A DNA stretch of 64,000 nucleotides from Lotus japonicus (Eukaryota > Streptophyta > Magnoliopsida > Fabales > Fabaceae), in the NCBI RefSeq assembly GCF_012489685.1, contig NC_080044.1:63040732-63104731 (forward strand). Direction: 5' to 3'. Positions 46,309 through 56,207 of this stretch are shown here, piece by piece; position 1 is the first letter of the stretch; every line of letters starts with the position of its first letter. The notes under the pieces were generated by a model. That model ran no database searches. It had not been told where the DNA came from and saw only the letters and a program-made list of their open reading frames with translations. A program made the position numbers and the translations under genes.

Positions 46309-46974
46309 CTACACAATCACACAGAAAAACACAATGATCAAACTCAAAACTACTTTAGCCAACAATTTCAATCAGATATCAATCCAATTCCAATAACAAC
46401 CTTCCAAATAAATTATAACAGGCTTAAATCAGAAACAAAGTAAACAAACAAACCTAACCTTCCACCACCGTGAGGGGCCAATGTGCAGGGGAGGAGGATG
46501 AAGAGGCGAGGCCTTCTCGCAAGGATGCGTTTGGAAGGCGTGGAGGAGAAATTGGAGTCGCTGGCCTTCCTCAGCGTTAACAGATCGAGGATGGAGAACC
46601 ACTGACCTCAGTTCTGCGGCCAAGAACCTTGAGCCAAAGTGTTGGACGATGAAAAACAAGAGCGGCAGCGGCGCGCCAGGGACGGTGGCGGCACGATGGG
46701 GTGTAGGGGTTGAGAGAAGGAGCACAGCGGTTGAGAGAGACTGAGGTAGCACCATCGAGATAGAACGAAACTGATAAGGGTTTACGGGATTTGGGTAAAG
46801 TTATTGGGTTCTACAATTTTACGAAATCAATTGATAAATATTAACAAATCGAAACAATAACATAAATCTTATCTGAGTCCAGTGGAAAGTGGTTTTGAAA
46901 TAGCCTAAGGTATCCGGGTTCGAATCTCATATGAAACAAATTTAAAATCCAAGATTTATTTTTTACTTATCTTT
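46309..46974 (-). other. Upstream part of the CACTA body, unidentified
   Basis: Includes a GC-richer stretch (about 46450-46760) with a 108-codon minus-strand frame starting MVLPQSLSTAVLLLSTPTP and ending in VCLLCF. It is Pro/Leu-rich, without a recognised domain. It could be a captured promoter, leader or first exon. A GGGTTCGAATC at about 46917-46927 resembles a polymerase III B box. Confidence 0.3.
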
Positions 46975-47249
46975 TAAAGCGCTTACTTAAACGAACCGCT
47001 GTAAAAGCCTATCAACCGCTCCGTGTTTTTGTTTTTACAGCGGTTGAGACCTGAACCGCTCTTAATAGGGAACAATTTTACAGCGGTTTATTTAAGAAAA
47101 CGCTGTAATAGCCCATCATCCGCTCCGTGTTTGTGTTTTTACAGCGGCTGCCACCTGAACCGCTGTAAAAGGGGCGCTGTAAAAGCCCTTTTCTGGTGTA
47201 GTGTGTGTACTCTACTCTAATAGTATGACACTTGATTACGAAGTTTCTT

Positions 47250-47514
47250 GGCTAAAAAGCATTTTTGGCCCCTGATGTTTTAAGTTTGTGCAAGTTCTGC
47301 CCCTATCTATTTTTGTTGATGTTTCTACCCCTCATGTTTTCAAACAGTGCACCGTCTACCCCTCCGTCAGGGGTAGACGGTGCACTGTTTGAAAACATGA
47401 GGGATAGACAATGCACTGTTTGAAAACATAAGGGGTAGAAACATCGACAAAAATAGAGTAGGGGCAGAATTTGCACAAAGTTAAAACATCAGGGGCCAAA
47501 AGTGCTTTTTAGCC
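47250..47514. mobile_element. MULE-type MITE with very long inverted repeats
   Basis: A 265-bp near-hairpin with ends GGCTAAAAAGCATTTTTGGC and the complementary GCCAAAAGTGCTTTTTAGCC. A perfect 9-bp duplication AAGTTTCTT flanks it (47241-47249, 47515-47523), the size made by Mutator-like transposases. The corresponding place in unit 2 (about 50840) lacks it. Confidence 0.88.
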
Positions 47515-47939
47515 AAGTTTCTTTTAGTTTTAATCACGTCTCTAGATCTAGTAACAGTTATTTTCTTTCGAGCACTACATAAATTAGTTTGTAATTTGAA
47601 AAAAAAAAACATAGACATCTAATTACTGAAACACTCTAAAAGTCCAAAGTCTACATCATCATACGACAATAATTACCACGAGATACAAGCAAGCAGATGA
47701 TTTTTCGTCATTTACTTGTTTAATGCAATTTAATCTTTGCTTTCGTTCTTACTTTTATCTCAAGTTCTTGTAATTTTGTAACCAAAAAAAAGGTTCTTGT
47801 AATTTTTCTTGAGTTCGGATGTATTTAGATTTTTCTTTCTTTTCCATCTCATTTTCACTATTCTTCTCTTTCTTTTTTTTTCCATCACATCATTAATCAT
47901 ATTTCTCACTTGTCTCTCTTTTTTTCAGTTTATAAAGTA

Positions 47940-48163
47940 ATGGTAGAACGGAGAGAAAACACCTCTAAACTATCGGGCAGGGTGTCAGTGACATCATCGG
48001 GAGGCCAGCAGAGACCCACTCCTGGAAAGGAGCGCCGAGAGATCTCCCCAAGGAGGGTTCCCACCAACTGAGATCTTACTGACCCTAAGGGAATTTGAAC
48101 CCTCGACCTCTGAGAGGTGAGAGTTAAACCCGGAACCTGAAGCCAGTTGTGCCAACCCATGTT
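47940..48163 (-). repeat. tRNA-derived SINE
   Basis: On the minus strand, A box TGGCACAACTGG (48154-48143) is followed about 40 bases on by B box GGTTCAAATTC (48101-48091). The body then runs leftwards for about 150 bp towards T-rich plus-strand sequence. This fits a tRNA-derived SINE. Neither sister unit has it, supporting insertion. Exact ends and duplication are unresolved. Confidence 0.6.
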
Positions 48164-48530
48164 GGCTATGCTCTTCTTAATTTTTTTTTGAACTCTATGC
48201 TCTTCTTAATTAATCCAACGTATTATCAGTGCTAAGTGGGGTTTTCCTTACTTGAGGGTGTCTCAATATTTGATTAAAACAAAATTTATCAGTGCTTATT
48301 GGATAAATTATTGTTCTTAATTCTTGACGAAGGTTAAATTCAAGCAATTGAGTTTGTCTTGAACACCTCAAGACAAAAACGACTATTGAGGGTGTAAATC
48401 CAATTTTAACACAAAGTAAAATAACTTGATTTAAATATTTGTAAACTAGTGAACTAAAGTGCCCAAGAGTACTATTACTTAATTTTTAGTGTTTTTTAGA
48501 TGCATTTAATTTGTTTATTTCAGATTTTTT

Positions 48531-49010
48531 TTATAGACAAATGTTAATTGTTAGTAATATTAGTATTTTAAAATATTAAAAAAATATAATTAAATAAAAA
48601 TTAAACACAATTTTTTTAATGATGATCTGCCTCATAAAGGTTATGATCTTAACAATTCTGCAACAACAGCTTCATCTCTACCCGTTCATCTTAAATTAAA
48701 AAGAAAAAATCCACATCAACTCATTAATTGACGTGGCATGGCCACATGGGTCGCCGGAGCTCCGGCATTGACCCAACCGGCCGGAAGGACCAAAGCCAGT
48801 CATTTTACCAAAAATTGGGGACCAATCCCCACCTTTACGCTGGCGAGGGACTAAAACCATATTTATGACAAAGGTTGGGGACCAAAAACTGAATTAAGCC
48901 TATATAACTTGTACAACAACTCCGTACGTAGTTCTCATATACTTAGAGAAATGATCCACTAAATGTCTAAAGCATTACTAGTCAATTTCTACTGAGTTCA
49001 AGCGCTAGCA

Positions 49011-49050
<40 letters not shown>

Positions 49051-49259
49051 TGACCACTGATGGATTCCATAATTTAGACCATTCAAGGGAAGTTGTCTAC
49101 AGCGAGTTAATTGCTGGGAATTCATAGAGGTTCTACAACGAGGCATTGAATTGGCTTTGACATACAATTTTGTGAAGATTGAAGTACAAACAGGTTCGAC
49201 GTTAGCATGTGACTTGTTGATAAGATCCACTAATTAACTCCATCATAGTTAACATATAT
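48531..49259. other. Spacer between units 1 and 2 with a (TA)n tract
   Basis: AT-rich. 48720-48900 looks like a dispersed repeat with GGGGACCAAAA/GGGACTAAAA motifs. From about 48905 the sequence is homologous to unit 4 (59300-59365: CCGTACGTAGTTCTCATA) and then to unit 3 (TTGGCTTTGACATACAATTT). A TA microsatellite lies at 49012-49049. No gene. Confidence 0.5.
49012..49049. repeat. (TA)n microsatellite
   Basis: About 18 uninterrupted TA dinucleotides. Confidence 0.9.
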
Positions 49260-49504
49260 AGATGCATATATAGTTGTATATCTCATTGGGCACAACAAAT
49301 AGCTGCTAGATACATATATAATCGATGGTGCAAATTAAGCCTGCATCACCATAAATAGGTGCTCACCTAAAATCACTACTTTCCATTGGTACTAAACCTA
49401 GCCCGAACTAAGAATATTAGACAAAACATTAATCTAATTTCTCAAGCACTGTAAGCAGGGTACGTAGTACTAGTACTACTAGTTAGTAACCAAACATTTA
49501 GAGT

Positions 49505-49705
49505 TTATGCTGCCGGAGCATAGTCATAGCCACCATCGTCGTCATCATCGCCGTCAGCTTCCATGGAAGCTACTGGGACAAAACTATAATCTTCATCCCA
49601 GTTGCAAGCTGCAGGAGGAGAACCGTACCTATTGTAGCTATGATCATCCTTCACATGATGCTTCTTGTTGCCACATGGAGCAATGACCTTGGAAATGGAT
49701 GACAT
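49505..49705 (-). CDS. Small acidic DYAPAA protein, array copy 2
   Basis: 66 aa, same length and frame as copy 1. It starts MSSISKVIAPCGNKKHH, has a variable middle (GSPPAACNWDEDYSF) and ends SMEADGDDDDDGG then YDYAPAA. The differences from copy 1 cluster in the middle third, while both ends are conserved. This suggests selection on the N-terminal KVIAPC and C-terminal acidic/DYAPAA parts (inference). A TATA-type sequence lies at 49835-49844. Function unknown. No lesion, so it is probably expressed. Confidence 0.7.
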   Translation of the reverse strand: MSSISKVIAPCGNKKHHVKDDHSYNRYGSPPAACNWDEDYSFVPVASMEADGDDDDDGGYDYAPAA

Positions 49706-50884
49706 TTTGTTAATTAGAATGAAGTGTAGAGCAACAACAAGAGCACAGTGTATTCTGAGAATTAAGAAAGGACAGGTATAAGAAGCTAGGTAGTGAGTGG
49801 TGTGGGTTGAGTTTAAAGTGGAAGAGAGTCAATGCTTTATATAAGTGGAAGGGGAAAGTGAGGATTGAGGAACTTTGTTTCGGCACAAGCAAGACACGAG
49901 AGAAGTGTGGATTGAAGCTTGGGGTATGAGTATGACCCGATTCCCAGGTGTGTGATGCTGCATTGTGTAGCCACATAGGAAATCTAGTTGACACAAGTCA
50001 GCAAACAGGACCATAAATACTGACATTATGACAATATATAAGAGAATCCTTGAGTGCATGGTAGGGTCAGTTTAATTGCAAGATTAAAGGCAGCAGATGG
50101 CTTTTAGCCCTGCCCCTGTCAATTAATTTAACATGGAATCTTTATATGGTTCTATAGGTTCTATTGGAGCGTTTGTCGTTCAAAAACTAGGTGCGCGGTG
50201 TGATGGTTGCTTATTTCATTCATTAACTAAAATACCGTGTGCTAATTATATTTCATTAGAATATCAGTCACTTACCGCTTAATGTGAGCATTCATGGCAA
50301 AAAGATTGGTCACTAATATCGGCTGTGAATATCTCGATCAGTAAAAGAAAAATAGCTGTACTGGAATTAATTAACAACTTTGTGGGACTATAAAAGTTTT
50401 CAAACAAAGGCAGAGAGAGCTATTCAAAATTCACATGTAGGAATAGATGAATCTCAATTCCTGATAACAATCTAGTGAAAATGTCATTCTTCTCATATAT
50501 TTTATACCAAATTCCAAACTTAGCCAATTTAGGGATATCCCGTGCTTATTTCAAAAGAAGGATTGATTGTGAGTATTCAACATCAAGTCAAGGGTTAGTT
50601 CGAAATGAAGGCCTTAGCTTTTGATTCATCAAGAGTCCAAGTGCCTAATCGAATAACAAGCTTAATAAAGAGAGTTGGGACTTCATCAACATCGCTCAAA
50701 GTCAATTTCAATGCAAACTCAAGTCATCAATTTGAAGATAAGTCCAAGAGTAATTCAAGCATAAGTCTTTAGGTTCGAACCATGTTTAAGCATGCAAGGA
50801 TGATTCAAAGACTATGGTATGACACTTGATTACAAAATTACTTTTAGTTTTAATTTATAGATCTATTTTCTTTCAAGCACTATA
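49706..50884 (-). repeat. Tandem-array unit 2, upstream part
   Basis: Promoter and upstream DNA of copy 2, homologous to 37162-38256 and then to 47228-47590 of unit 1. It crosses the copia target site uninterrupted (TGGTATGACACTTGATTAC near 50815-50835). The short frames here (49710-49994, 49829-50059) are in the leader. Confidence 0.7.
49835..49844 (-). promoter_or_regulatory. TATA box of copy 2
   Basis: TATATAAAGC on the minus strand, 130 bp upstream of the start, identical to the copy 1 site. Confidence 0.6.
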
Positions 50885-50898
50885 TATACTAGTTTGTA

Positions 50899-53269
50899 TT
50901 GGTGGCCTTGAAGATAGACTTGGAGAAGGCATATGATCGAGTTAATTGAGACTTTCTACAAGTTACCTTGTATGACTCTGGTTTCCAGCCTAATGATTGT
51001 GGATTTGATTATGTGGCGAGTTCAATCAGCGTCAATCTCTATGCTATGGAATGGGTCTAAGCTTGATGCTTTCACACCACAAAGGGACCTTCGCCAAGGG
51101 GATCCTTTGTCACCTTATCTTTTTGTATTGTGTATGGAGCGGTTAGCCCTTCTAATTCAGAAAAAAGGTAGATGAGGGTGTTTGGCATCCAATCCGGATT
51201 GCTAAGGAAGGCATTGGCATCTCCCACCTATTTTTTGTTGTTGATGTTTTGTTATTTTGCCAAGCTAACAAGGCCCAGATGTGTGTGATAGCTGACACTT
51301 TAAAGGATTTTTGTGAGGCTTCAGGCATGACAGTGAATCTGGAAAAGTCAAGAATGTTATGTTCCAAGACAGTCTCTGCACCTGTCCAAGGGGAATTGTC
51401 CACTATATTGGGTATTCAGAGAGTATGCAACCTTGGTAAATATCCTGGGATCCCTCTTTTGAAAGGGAGAGTTACCCGGGATCTTTTTCTCCCTATCGTG
51501 GATAAAGTAAATGTCAGGTTAGCATCATGGAAGTCGCGCATGTTAAACAAGGCCGGGAAGCTTTATCTTGCAAAATCCGTTCTCACATCCTTACCAGTGT
51601 ATACCATGCAATCTCTCTGGCTTCCCCAATCCGTTTGTGATGTTATTGACAAAAAAATTTGAAGCTGTCTTTAGGCGAAATGGACTAATAATAGAGGCTG
51701 GAATTTGGTGCCTTGGCATACGCTTACCCAACCCAAGGAGCATGGGGGGTTGGGGTTTCGTGACACAAGACTGAAAAATGATGCAATGCTAGGGAAATTG
51801 GTAGAGGATTTGCTGCATAACATAAATAAACCTTGGGTCCAAGCTTTATCTAAAAGATACTTAAATGGTGAGTTGATCCTTCAAGGTAAATACAAGAGGG
51901 GTGATTCTTACATATGGAAGAGCATACTGCGTGCAAGAGACTATGTTGGGAGTAGCTTTCAGCCGTAATTAGGGAATGGTCAATCCTCTGTTTGGTATAT
52001 TAACTGGCTTGGAACATGTAGATTGTGTGAGCGAGTCTCTTTCGTGCATATCTCTGATACAAAGTTAGTTGTGGCGGACCTTTGGCGACATGGTATGTGG
52101 AATTTGGATTGTCTGTTCACTGTTTCGCATGCTGATATTATTGGGGAAATTATGTATGTATCTATACCTCAAGCAACGACTCACCGAGATGCTTTGCGTT
52201 GGATCCACACTCTCGAGGGTCGGTATACTCCAAGCTCATCATACTACAATATGGCTGCACCGGTGATGGAGGACTTTACGGTTTGGAGACGAGTCTGGAA
52301 GGCGAGAGTTCCTGGGCAAATTCGTTTTTTTTTTCTCTGGTTGGTAGCTCACGGTGCTCTGCCCACGAACGCGAAGAGGTTTCAGTGTCATCTGGCGCAG
52401 AACGCAACTTGCCCTCGGTGTGATATGGACCATGAAGATATTGATCATCTTTTCCAGTGGTGCCCGGAGTCGTGAAGCTTACGGCTTCACTTTCAGAATG
52501 TCCTGCCTTCCTTGTATGTGCAAACAGAATTCTCCTTGTGGTTTAAGTCCGTACTCTCACATCGTCACAACATTCTTGGGATAACGGTTTTGTGGTGGTC
52601 CTGGAAGTGGCGGAACTCTCGAGTTTTTGCTGGCCAAACTCCATCTCTTAACCATATTCTTCCCAGTGTTCTTCGTGATGAGGCCTTATGGTGTAGCTCT
52701 CTGTTTCCGACTCCAATGCAGCATAATCCACCCACTACTACTATAGCGGACGAAACCTCCTGCATACAGCTCATCTAGTCATCGACGATAGTTGGAATCC
52801 GAGTATTGGACGAATGGGATGCGCTACAGTTGTTAAAGACGTTACTGGAAACTGGTTGTCTGCAATTTCATCGAGCTTTGGCTAGGGCAGTGCCTTCGCG
52901 GCTGAAATTATGGCCTTGGAGCTAGGACTTTAGCATGCAAGGAATAATGGCTTCTCGACTATCTCTTGTGTTACAGATTGTGGTCAGTTGGTCTCTGTGT
53001 TACAAACAGGAAGGGATGTTAATTCATATTGGGATAGAGATATTACATACCGGGTTCAGAGCTTAGTGACACAGTTCCAAATAAAATTCATAACTCAGAT
53101 AGATCGGAATAAGAATAACACGGCAGATAATCTAGCTCAAGAAGCGGCGCGAACAAGGTCTCCGGTTAAAGTTTGGGCTAAATCACCCTCATTTGTTTAT
53201 GCATCTATGTATCTAGATGATGTTAGTTAGTTTTTTTCTTTTGTTAAATTTCCTCTTGTAACCAAAAAA
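50899..53269 (+). pseudogene. 5'-truncated L1-type LINE, copy B
   Basis: A 2.4-kb plus-strand remnant starting inside the reverse transcriptase: ALKIDLEKAYDRVN, then LRQGDPLSPYLFVLCMERLA, a degraded YADD region (VDVLLFCQA), and VNLEKSRMLCSK with LLKGRVTRD. The zf-RVT region (FFFLWLVAHGALPTNAKR, CPRCDMDHEDIDHLF) and an RNase H end (NKNNTADNLAQEAA) follow. Several frameshifts and stops. The 3' end is TTTCCTCTTGTAACC plus A's. A perfect 15-bp duplication ATATACTAGTTTGTA flanks it (50884-50898, 53270-53284). The empty site survives in unit 1 near 47580-47600. Same family as 1988-3955. Confidence 0.93.
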
Positions 53270-53284
53270 ATATACTAGTTTGTA

Positions 53285-54289
53285 ATTCAAAAAAAAAAAA
53301 GATAGACATCTAATTACTAAAACACTCTGAAAGTCAAGCCTACGATAGCGTTTGACAGACAGGTGTGAAGGGCATAACATGACATATGAGTTTTATTATG
53401 TGTTTGTTGTGTTTTTATGATGGAACGGAACATAATTAAAAGCTCTTGGAACATGACATTTTAGTTATGTGAAAAAAGGTGGAATCGAAGGGAACATAAC
53501 AGAACACTCTCTTAAAAATTTAACACGGTAAAAAATGCTTTTCAAAAAATCATTACTTTACAAAAAGCTGAAAGCATATTAATTGGAAAAGCTACTTTAA
53601 GGTACGTTTGTTTCAATTTATTTTTAGAAAAATCGTTTTTTTTTTCAATTAAAAAATTCTAACTTTAGTCGGAAACAAACACAATCTTAATTAGTTTATC
53701 AAGATTATATATGTAATTGATATTATGGTTCTGTTCTGATGACTTTGAGTTACCAAACAAAACACATATAACATTATTATCTGGTTATGTCATGTCATGT
53801 TATGTTATGTCACCAAACGCTACCTACGTCATACGACAATGACTACCACGAGTTACAAGGAAACAAATTCTTCTTCCTCTTTTACTTATTTAATGCAATT
53901 TAGTCTTTGTTTTCGAGCTTACTTTTATCTCAAGTTCATTTCTTGTATTTTTTACTTGAGTTATGATATATTCATATCTCTCTTTCTTTTCCATTTCCTT
54001 TTCACTCTTCTTCTCTTCTTATCTCTTTTTTTCCATCACATCATTAATCATATGAATAATAAGTTGTTGACACTACTTTTCCACCTCCACCTTGATAAAT
54101 AGGAAGAGAAATGAAAGATATGATATATGATATAAAATGTGATATGACACGAAATGTAGAAAAAATGTGTGAAAAAGAGAAAGTGAAGTGTGAATGAATA
54201 ATTAATTTTTTTGTTTTTACTTCAAGTTGTCAACTTGTTCTCGCTCAATCAGAGTATGGAATGTTTGCATTGTCACCGGACCACGTGTA
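53285..54289. repeat. Tandem-array unit 2, right part
   Basis: Continues unit 2 after the LINE, matching 47592-47910 of unit 1 (for example AGACATCTAATTACT and TTTAATGCAATTTA). It is split by a DNA element (53345-53822). After about 54055 homology to the sister units fades, and AT-rich sequence leads to the left border of unit 3. The frame 53797-54102 is not considered a gene. Confidence 0.6.
53345..53822. mobile_element. Non-autonomous DNA transposon
   Basis: The left end is ATAGCGTTTGACAGACAG. The right end on the other strand is TAGCGTTTGGTGACATAACA. Subterminal DNA is rich in CATAACATGACAT repeats. CCTACG flanks both ends (53339-53344, 53823-53828). Sister unit 1 reads straight through the corresponding position. 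It is non-coding. The superfamily is unsure (hAT or MULE). Confidence 0.6.
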
Positions 54290-55760
54290 AGCGTAGTTAG
54301 CTGATGGTGGACTTTTGAGCATAGGTTTTAGTCCCTACAAATGGTTTTAACCATATTTCGTCCTTTGCCTTTCACCTCCATCTTCATCTTCTTCCTCTTC
54401 TATTTTTCATCTTATTTCTCCATAACTGATTTAAATGCAGGGTTACAAAACTCAAAAACTCAATCTCATTAATCTTCTTCATCTTCTAACACTAACTCTT
54501 CCTTAATCTCTTCTTGCACCAATTCGAAGAAGAAAAAACACTAGCCTCTCCACAGTCATCAACTCCAACCACACCAACAAGGATGAAACCCTCACCATCT
54601 CTACCACCAACACTAACTCCTCCTTTAAGTCATCGACCATCAGCAACAACAACATCTTCAAAGACAAGATAGGCCCCTTCATCACACCGGCCGCAAAACC
54701 CCCTCTCTCCTCCTCTCACTGAAAAAGTTGTCACAACGGTGCCCTCTCTTCCTGGTCCTGCCATTGCTCCAAGTAAATGTTTGATTTTCCCCCTGTAGAA
54801 CACCTTTTTTCAAAAATTTCACAAATGTGCTAAAAAATTCAAAATTCAATTTCATTTGGTTTCAACATCTTCATAAAAAATTCGAGAGGCGAGAGGGACA
54901 TGGGCACGCAATTGCAGTTTGTTTGATCCACCGCAGGTATAGGGTAAGGTTGTGTTTGGTTGTGGAAGGAAAAGTAAGAGGAAAGAAAGTGAAAGGAAAA
55001 AGGAAAGAAAGAGAGTGGAAAGAAAGATGATTTTTAGGTTGTTTGGTTGAAGAGAACGTGAAAGAAAAAGCGAGAGGAAAGAAAATGAATGAGATATATA
55101 ATTACTATGGTAACCTTGAAAATTTTTGTAATTAAAGGAAATGAGAAGTGAACCGATCCAAAGAGTTTGGTTGTGGAAGGAAAAGTAAGAGGAAAGAAAG
55201 TGAAAGGAAAGAAGAAAAAGGAAAGAAAGAGAGTGGAAAGAAAGATGATTTTTTAGGTTGTTTGGTTGAAGAGAACGTGAAAGAAAAAGCGAGAGAAAAG
55301 AAAATGAATGAGATACATAATTACTATGGTAACCTTGTAAATTTTTGTAATCAAAAGAAATGAGAAGTGAACCGATCCAAAAAGAATAATACAGGATCAA
55401 TTCCATAGGAATTACGGAGAGTAACAAGTCAAAGTTTTAATTCCACAAATAAAAACCCTAAATGAGTAATTATTGAGAATAACTAATATTTGACCAACAT
55501 TGATTGTCATCTCACATGGTTTGGATAAGTGGATAACACTCTCGCTTGGGACTGGTCTGCAAATAACCAATTTGACACATGCTAAATCAATGTGGTATTG
55601 AACTGTGATGGTAGCTACAAATTAATAAGTGAAGAAGAAAACATTAGACATGGTGCTGGGATTTCATTTGGCTTTGACATACAATTTGGAGAAGATTTAA
55701 TTAAGTGCAAACAGGTTCTACGTTAGCACGTGATCAATTGTTGTTAGATCCACTAAATCC
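54290..55760. repeat. Tandem-array unit 3, left part
   Basis: Homologous in blocks to 32964-33440 (left border of unit 1). At its right end it is homologous to 49150-49300 of unit 2 (TTTGGCTTTGACATACAATTT, then GCAAACAGGTTC). It contains the 211-bp tandem repeat. No supportable gene; the Phe/Ser-rich frame at 54852-55427 is the antisense of the repeat. Confidence 0.55.
54955..55386. repeat. Two-copy tandem repeat, period 211 bp
   Basis: The block starting TTTGGTTGTGGAAGGAAAAG at 54955 recurs at 55166. It continues through GAAGAGAACGTGAAAGAAAA and GTGAACCGATCCAAA in both copies. The content is purine-rich (GGAAAGAAAG). The copies differ by few substitutions and small indels. Confidence 0.9.
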
Positions 55761-55886
55761 ATCATAATTAACATGGATTATATTCATAGCTGTATATCTC
55801 ATTGGGCACAGCAAAAAGCTGCTAGATACATAATCGATGGTGCAAATTAAGCCTGCATCACCATAAAGGGGTGATCGCCTAAAATC

Positions 55887-56145
55887 ACACTTGTCAACAC
55901 TCATGTTTATGGAGGTTAACTATAAATAGAAATATAGAGTGTTTTTCACTTGAGTTTAATGGATATGCATTGACAGTGTAAAATAGTTTTACACAAATAT
56001 TCAATTGAATTCCGCCAAATCAGAAAATATCTTATTCTTTTAATTAAAATTAAAGTCAAATATAATTATCTCTCCTATGTGGCATGCTTTGATTGGATGA
56101 CTGTGTAAAACTATTTTACACTGTCAGTGCATATCCATTAAACTC
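55887..56145. repeat. 259-bp segment shared with 61124-61382
   Basis: Starts ACACTTGTCAACACTCATGT and ends at the right end of the MITE. It is identical to 61124-61382 except for four substitutions. In unit 3 it replaces sequence present in units 1 and 2 (about 36837-36925 in unit 1). Confidence 0.88.
55952..56145. mobile_element. MITE, copy 1
   Basis: A 194-bp element with inverted ends GAGTTTAATGGATATGCA and inner arms GTGTAAAA...TTTTACAC. No target duplication is present at this copy, in contrast to the copy at 61189. Confidence 0.8.
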
Positions 56146-56207
56146 GAATAATTAAGCTGGGTACGTGTTACTAGAATACTAGTTAGTAACCAAACATTTA
56201 GACTTTA

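Larger units (their letters stand above)
43526..47203 (-). mobile_element. Non-autonomous CACTA transposon carrying host exons (Pack-CACTA-like)
   Basis: The ends are CACTACACCAAAAAAGGGCT on the left and CACTACACCAGAAAAGGGCT on the other strand at the right, with a 3-bp duplication TGT (43523-43525, 47204-47206). Subterminal arrays of ACAGCGGTT/AACCGCTGTAA palindromes occupy about 43540-43770 and 46975-47180, as expected for transposase binding sites. No transposase is present. The 3.7-kb body carries minus-strand exons of an AMP deaminase gene and one exon of an ESF2/ABT1-like gene with intact splice signals. It inserted in the copia 5' LTR, so it is the youngest layer here. Confidence 0.92.
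38257..47222 (-). mobile_element. Ty1/copia retrotransposon, interrupted by a CACTA element
   Basis: It is bounded by LTRs starting TGTTAAACTCTC and ending CTCTACTCTAATA, with a 5-bp duplication GTATG on both sides (38252-38256, 47223-47227). Without the CACTA insert it is about 5.3 kb. The minus-strand polyprotein runs from 43201 to 38537. The primer site next to the right LTR reads GTATCAAGAGC (43282-43272, minus), a variant of the initiator-Met tRNA site. A purine-rich tract ending GAGGGGG adjoins the left LTR. The two LTRs differ at about four positions plus one ~10-bp deletion, so insertion was fairly recent. Unit 2 keeps the empty site. Confidence 0.93.
43285..47222 (-). repeat. 5' LTR of the copia element, split by CACTA
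   Basis: LTR sequence covers 43285-43525, and after the CACTA element (43526-47203) and its TGT duplication resumes at 47207-47222. Joining the two parts gives a match to the 3' LTR. The promoter-bearing LTR is therefore disrupted. Confidence 0.9.
47228..48530. repeat. Tandem-array unit 1 (right part)
   Basis: Continues unit 1 after the copia element. It matches 50829-50884 plus 53285-54055 (unit 2) and about 58225-58840 (unit 3), for example CATACGACAATAATTACCACGAG. It contains a MULE-type MITE (47250-47514), a tail-only LINE insertion (47778-47792), a SINE and another tail-only insertion (48183-48194). No gene of its own. Confidence 0.7.

Noticed and set aside
48091..48154. tRNA-gene-like A and B boxes
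   Set aside because: No acceptor stem or cloverleaf can be folded around them and a longer body follows; best read as a SINE.
54852..55427. 191-codon Phe/Ser/Leu-rich minus-strand frame
   Set aside because: It spans the 211-bp purine-rich tandem repeat and repeats with it; composition artefact.
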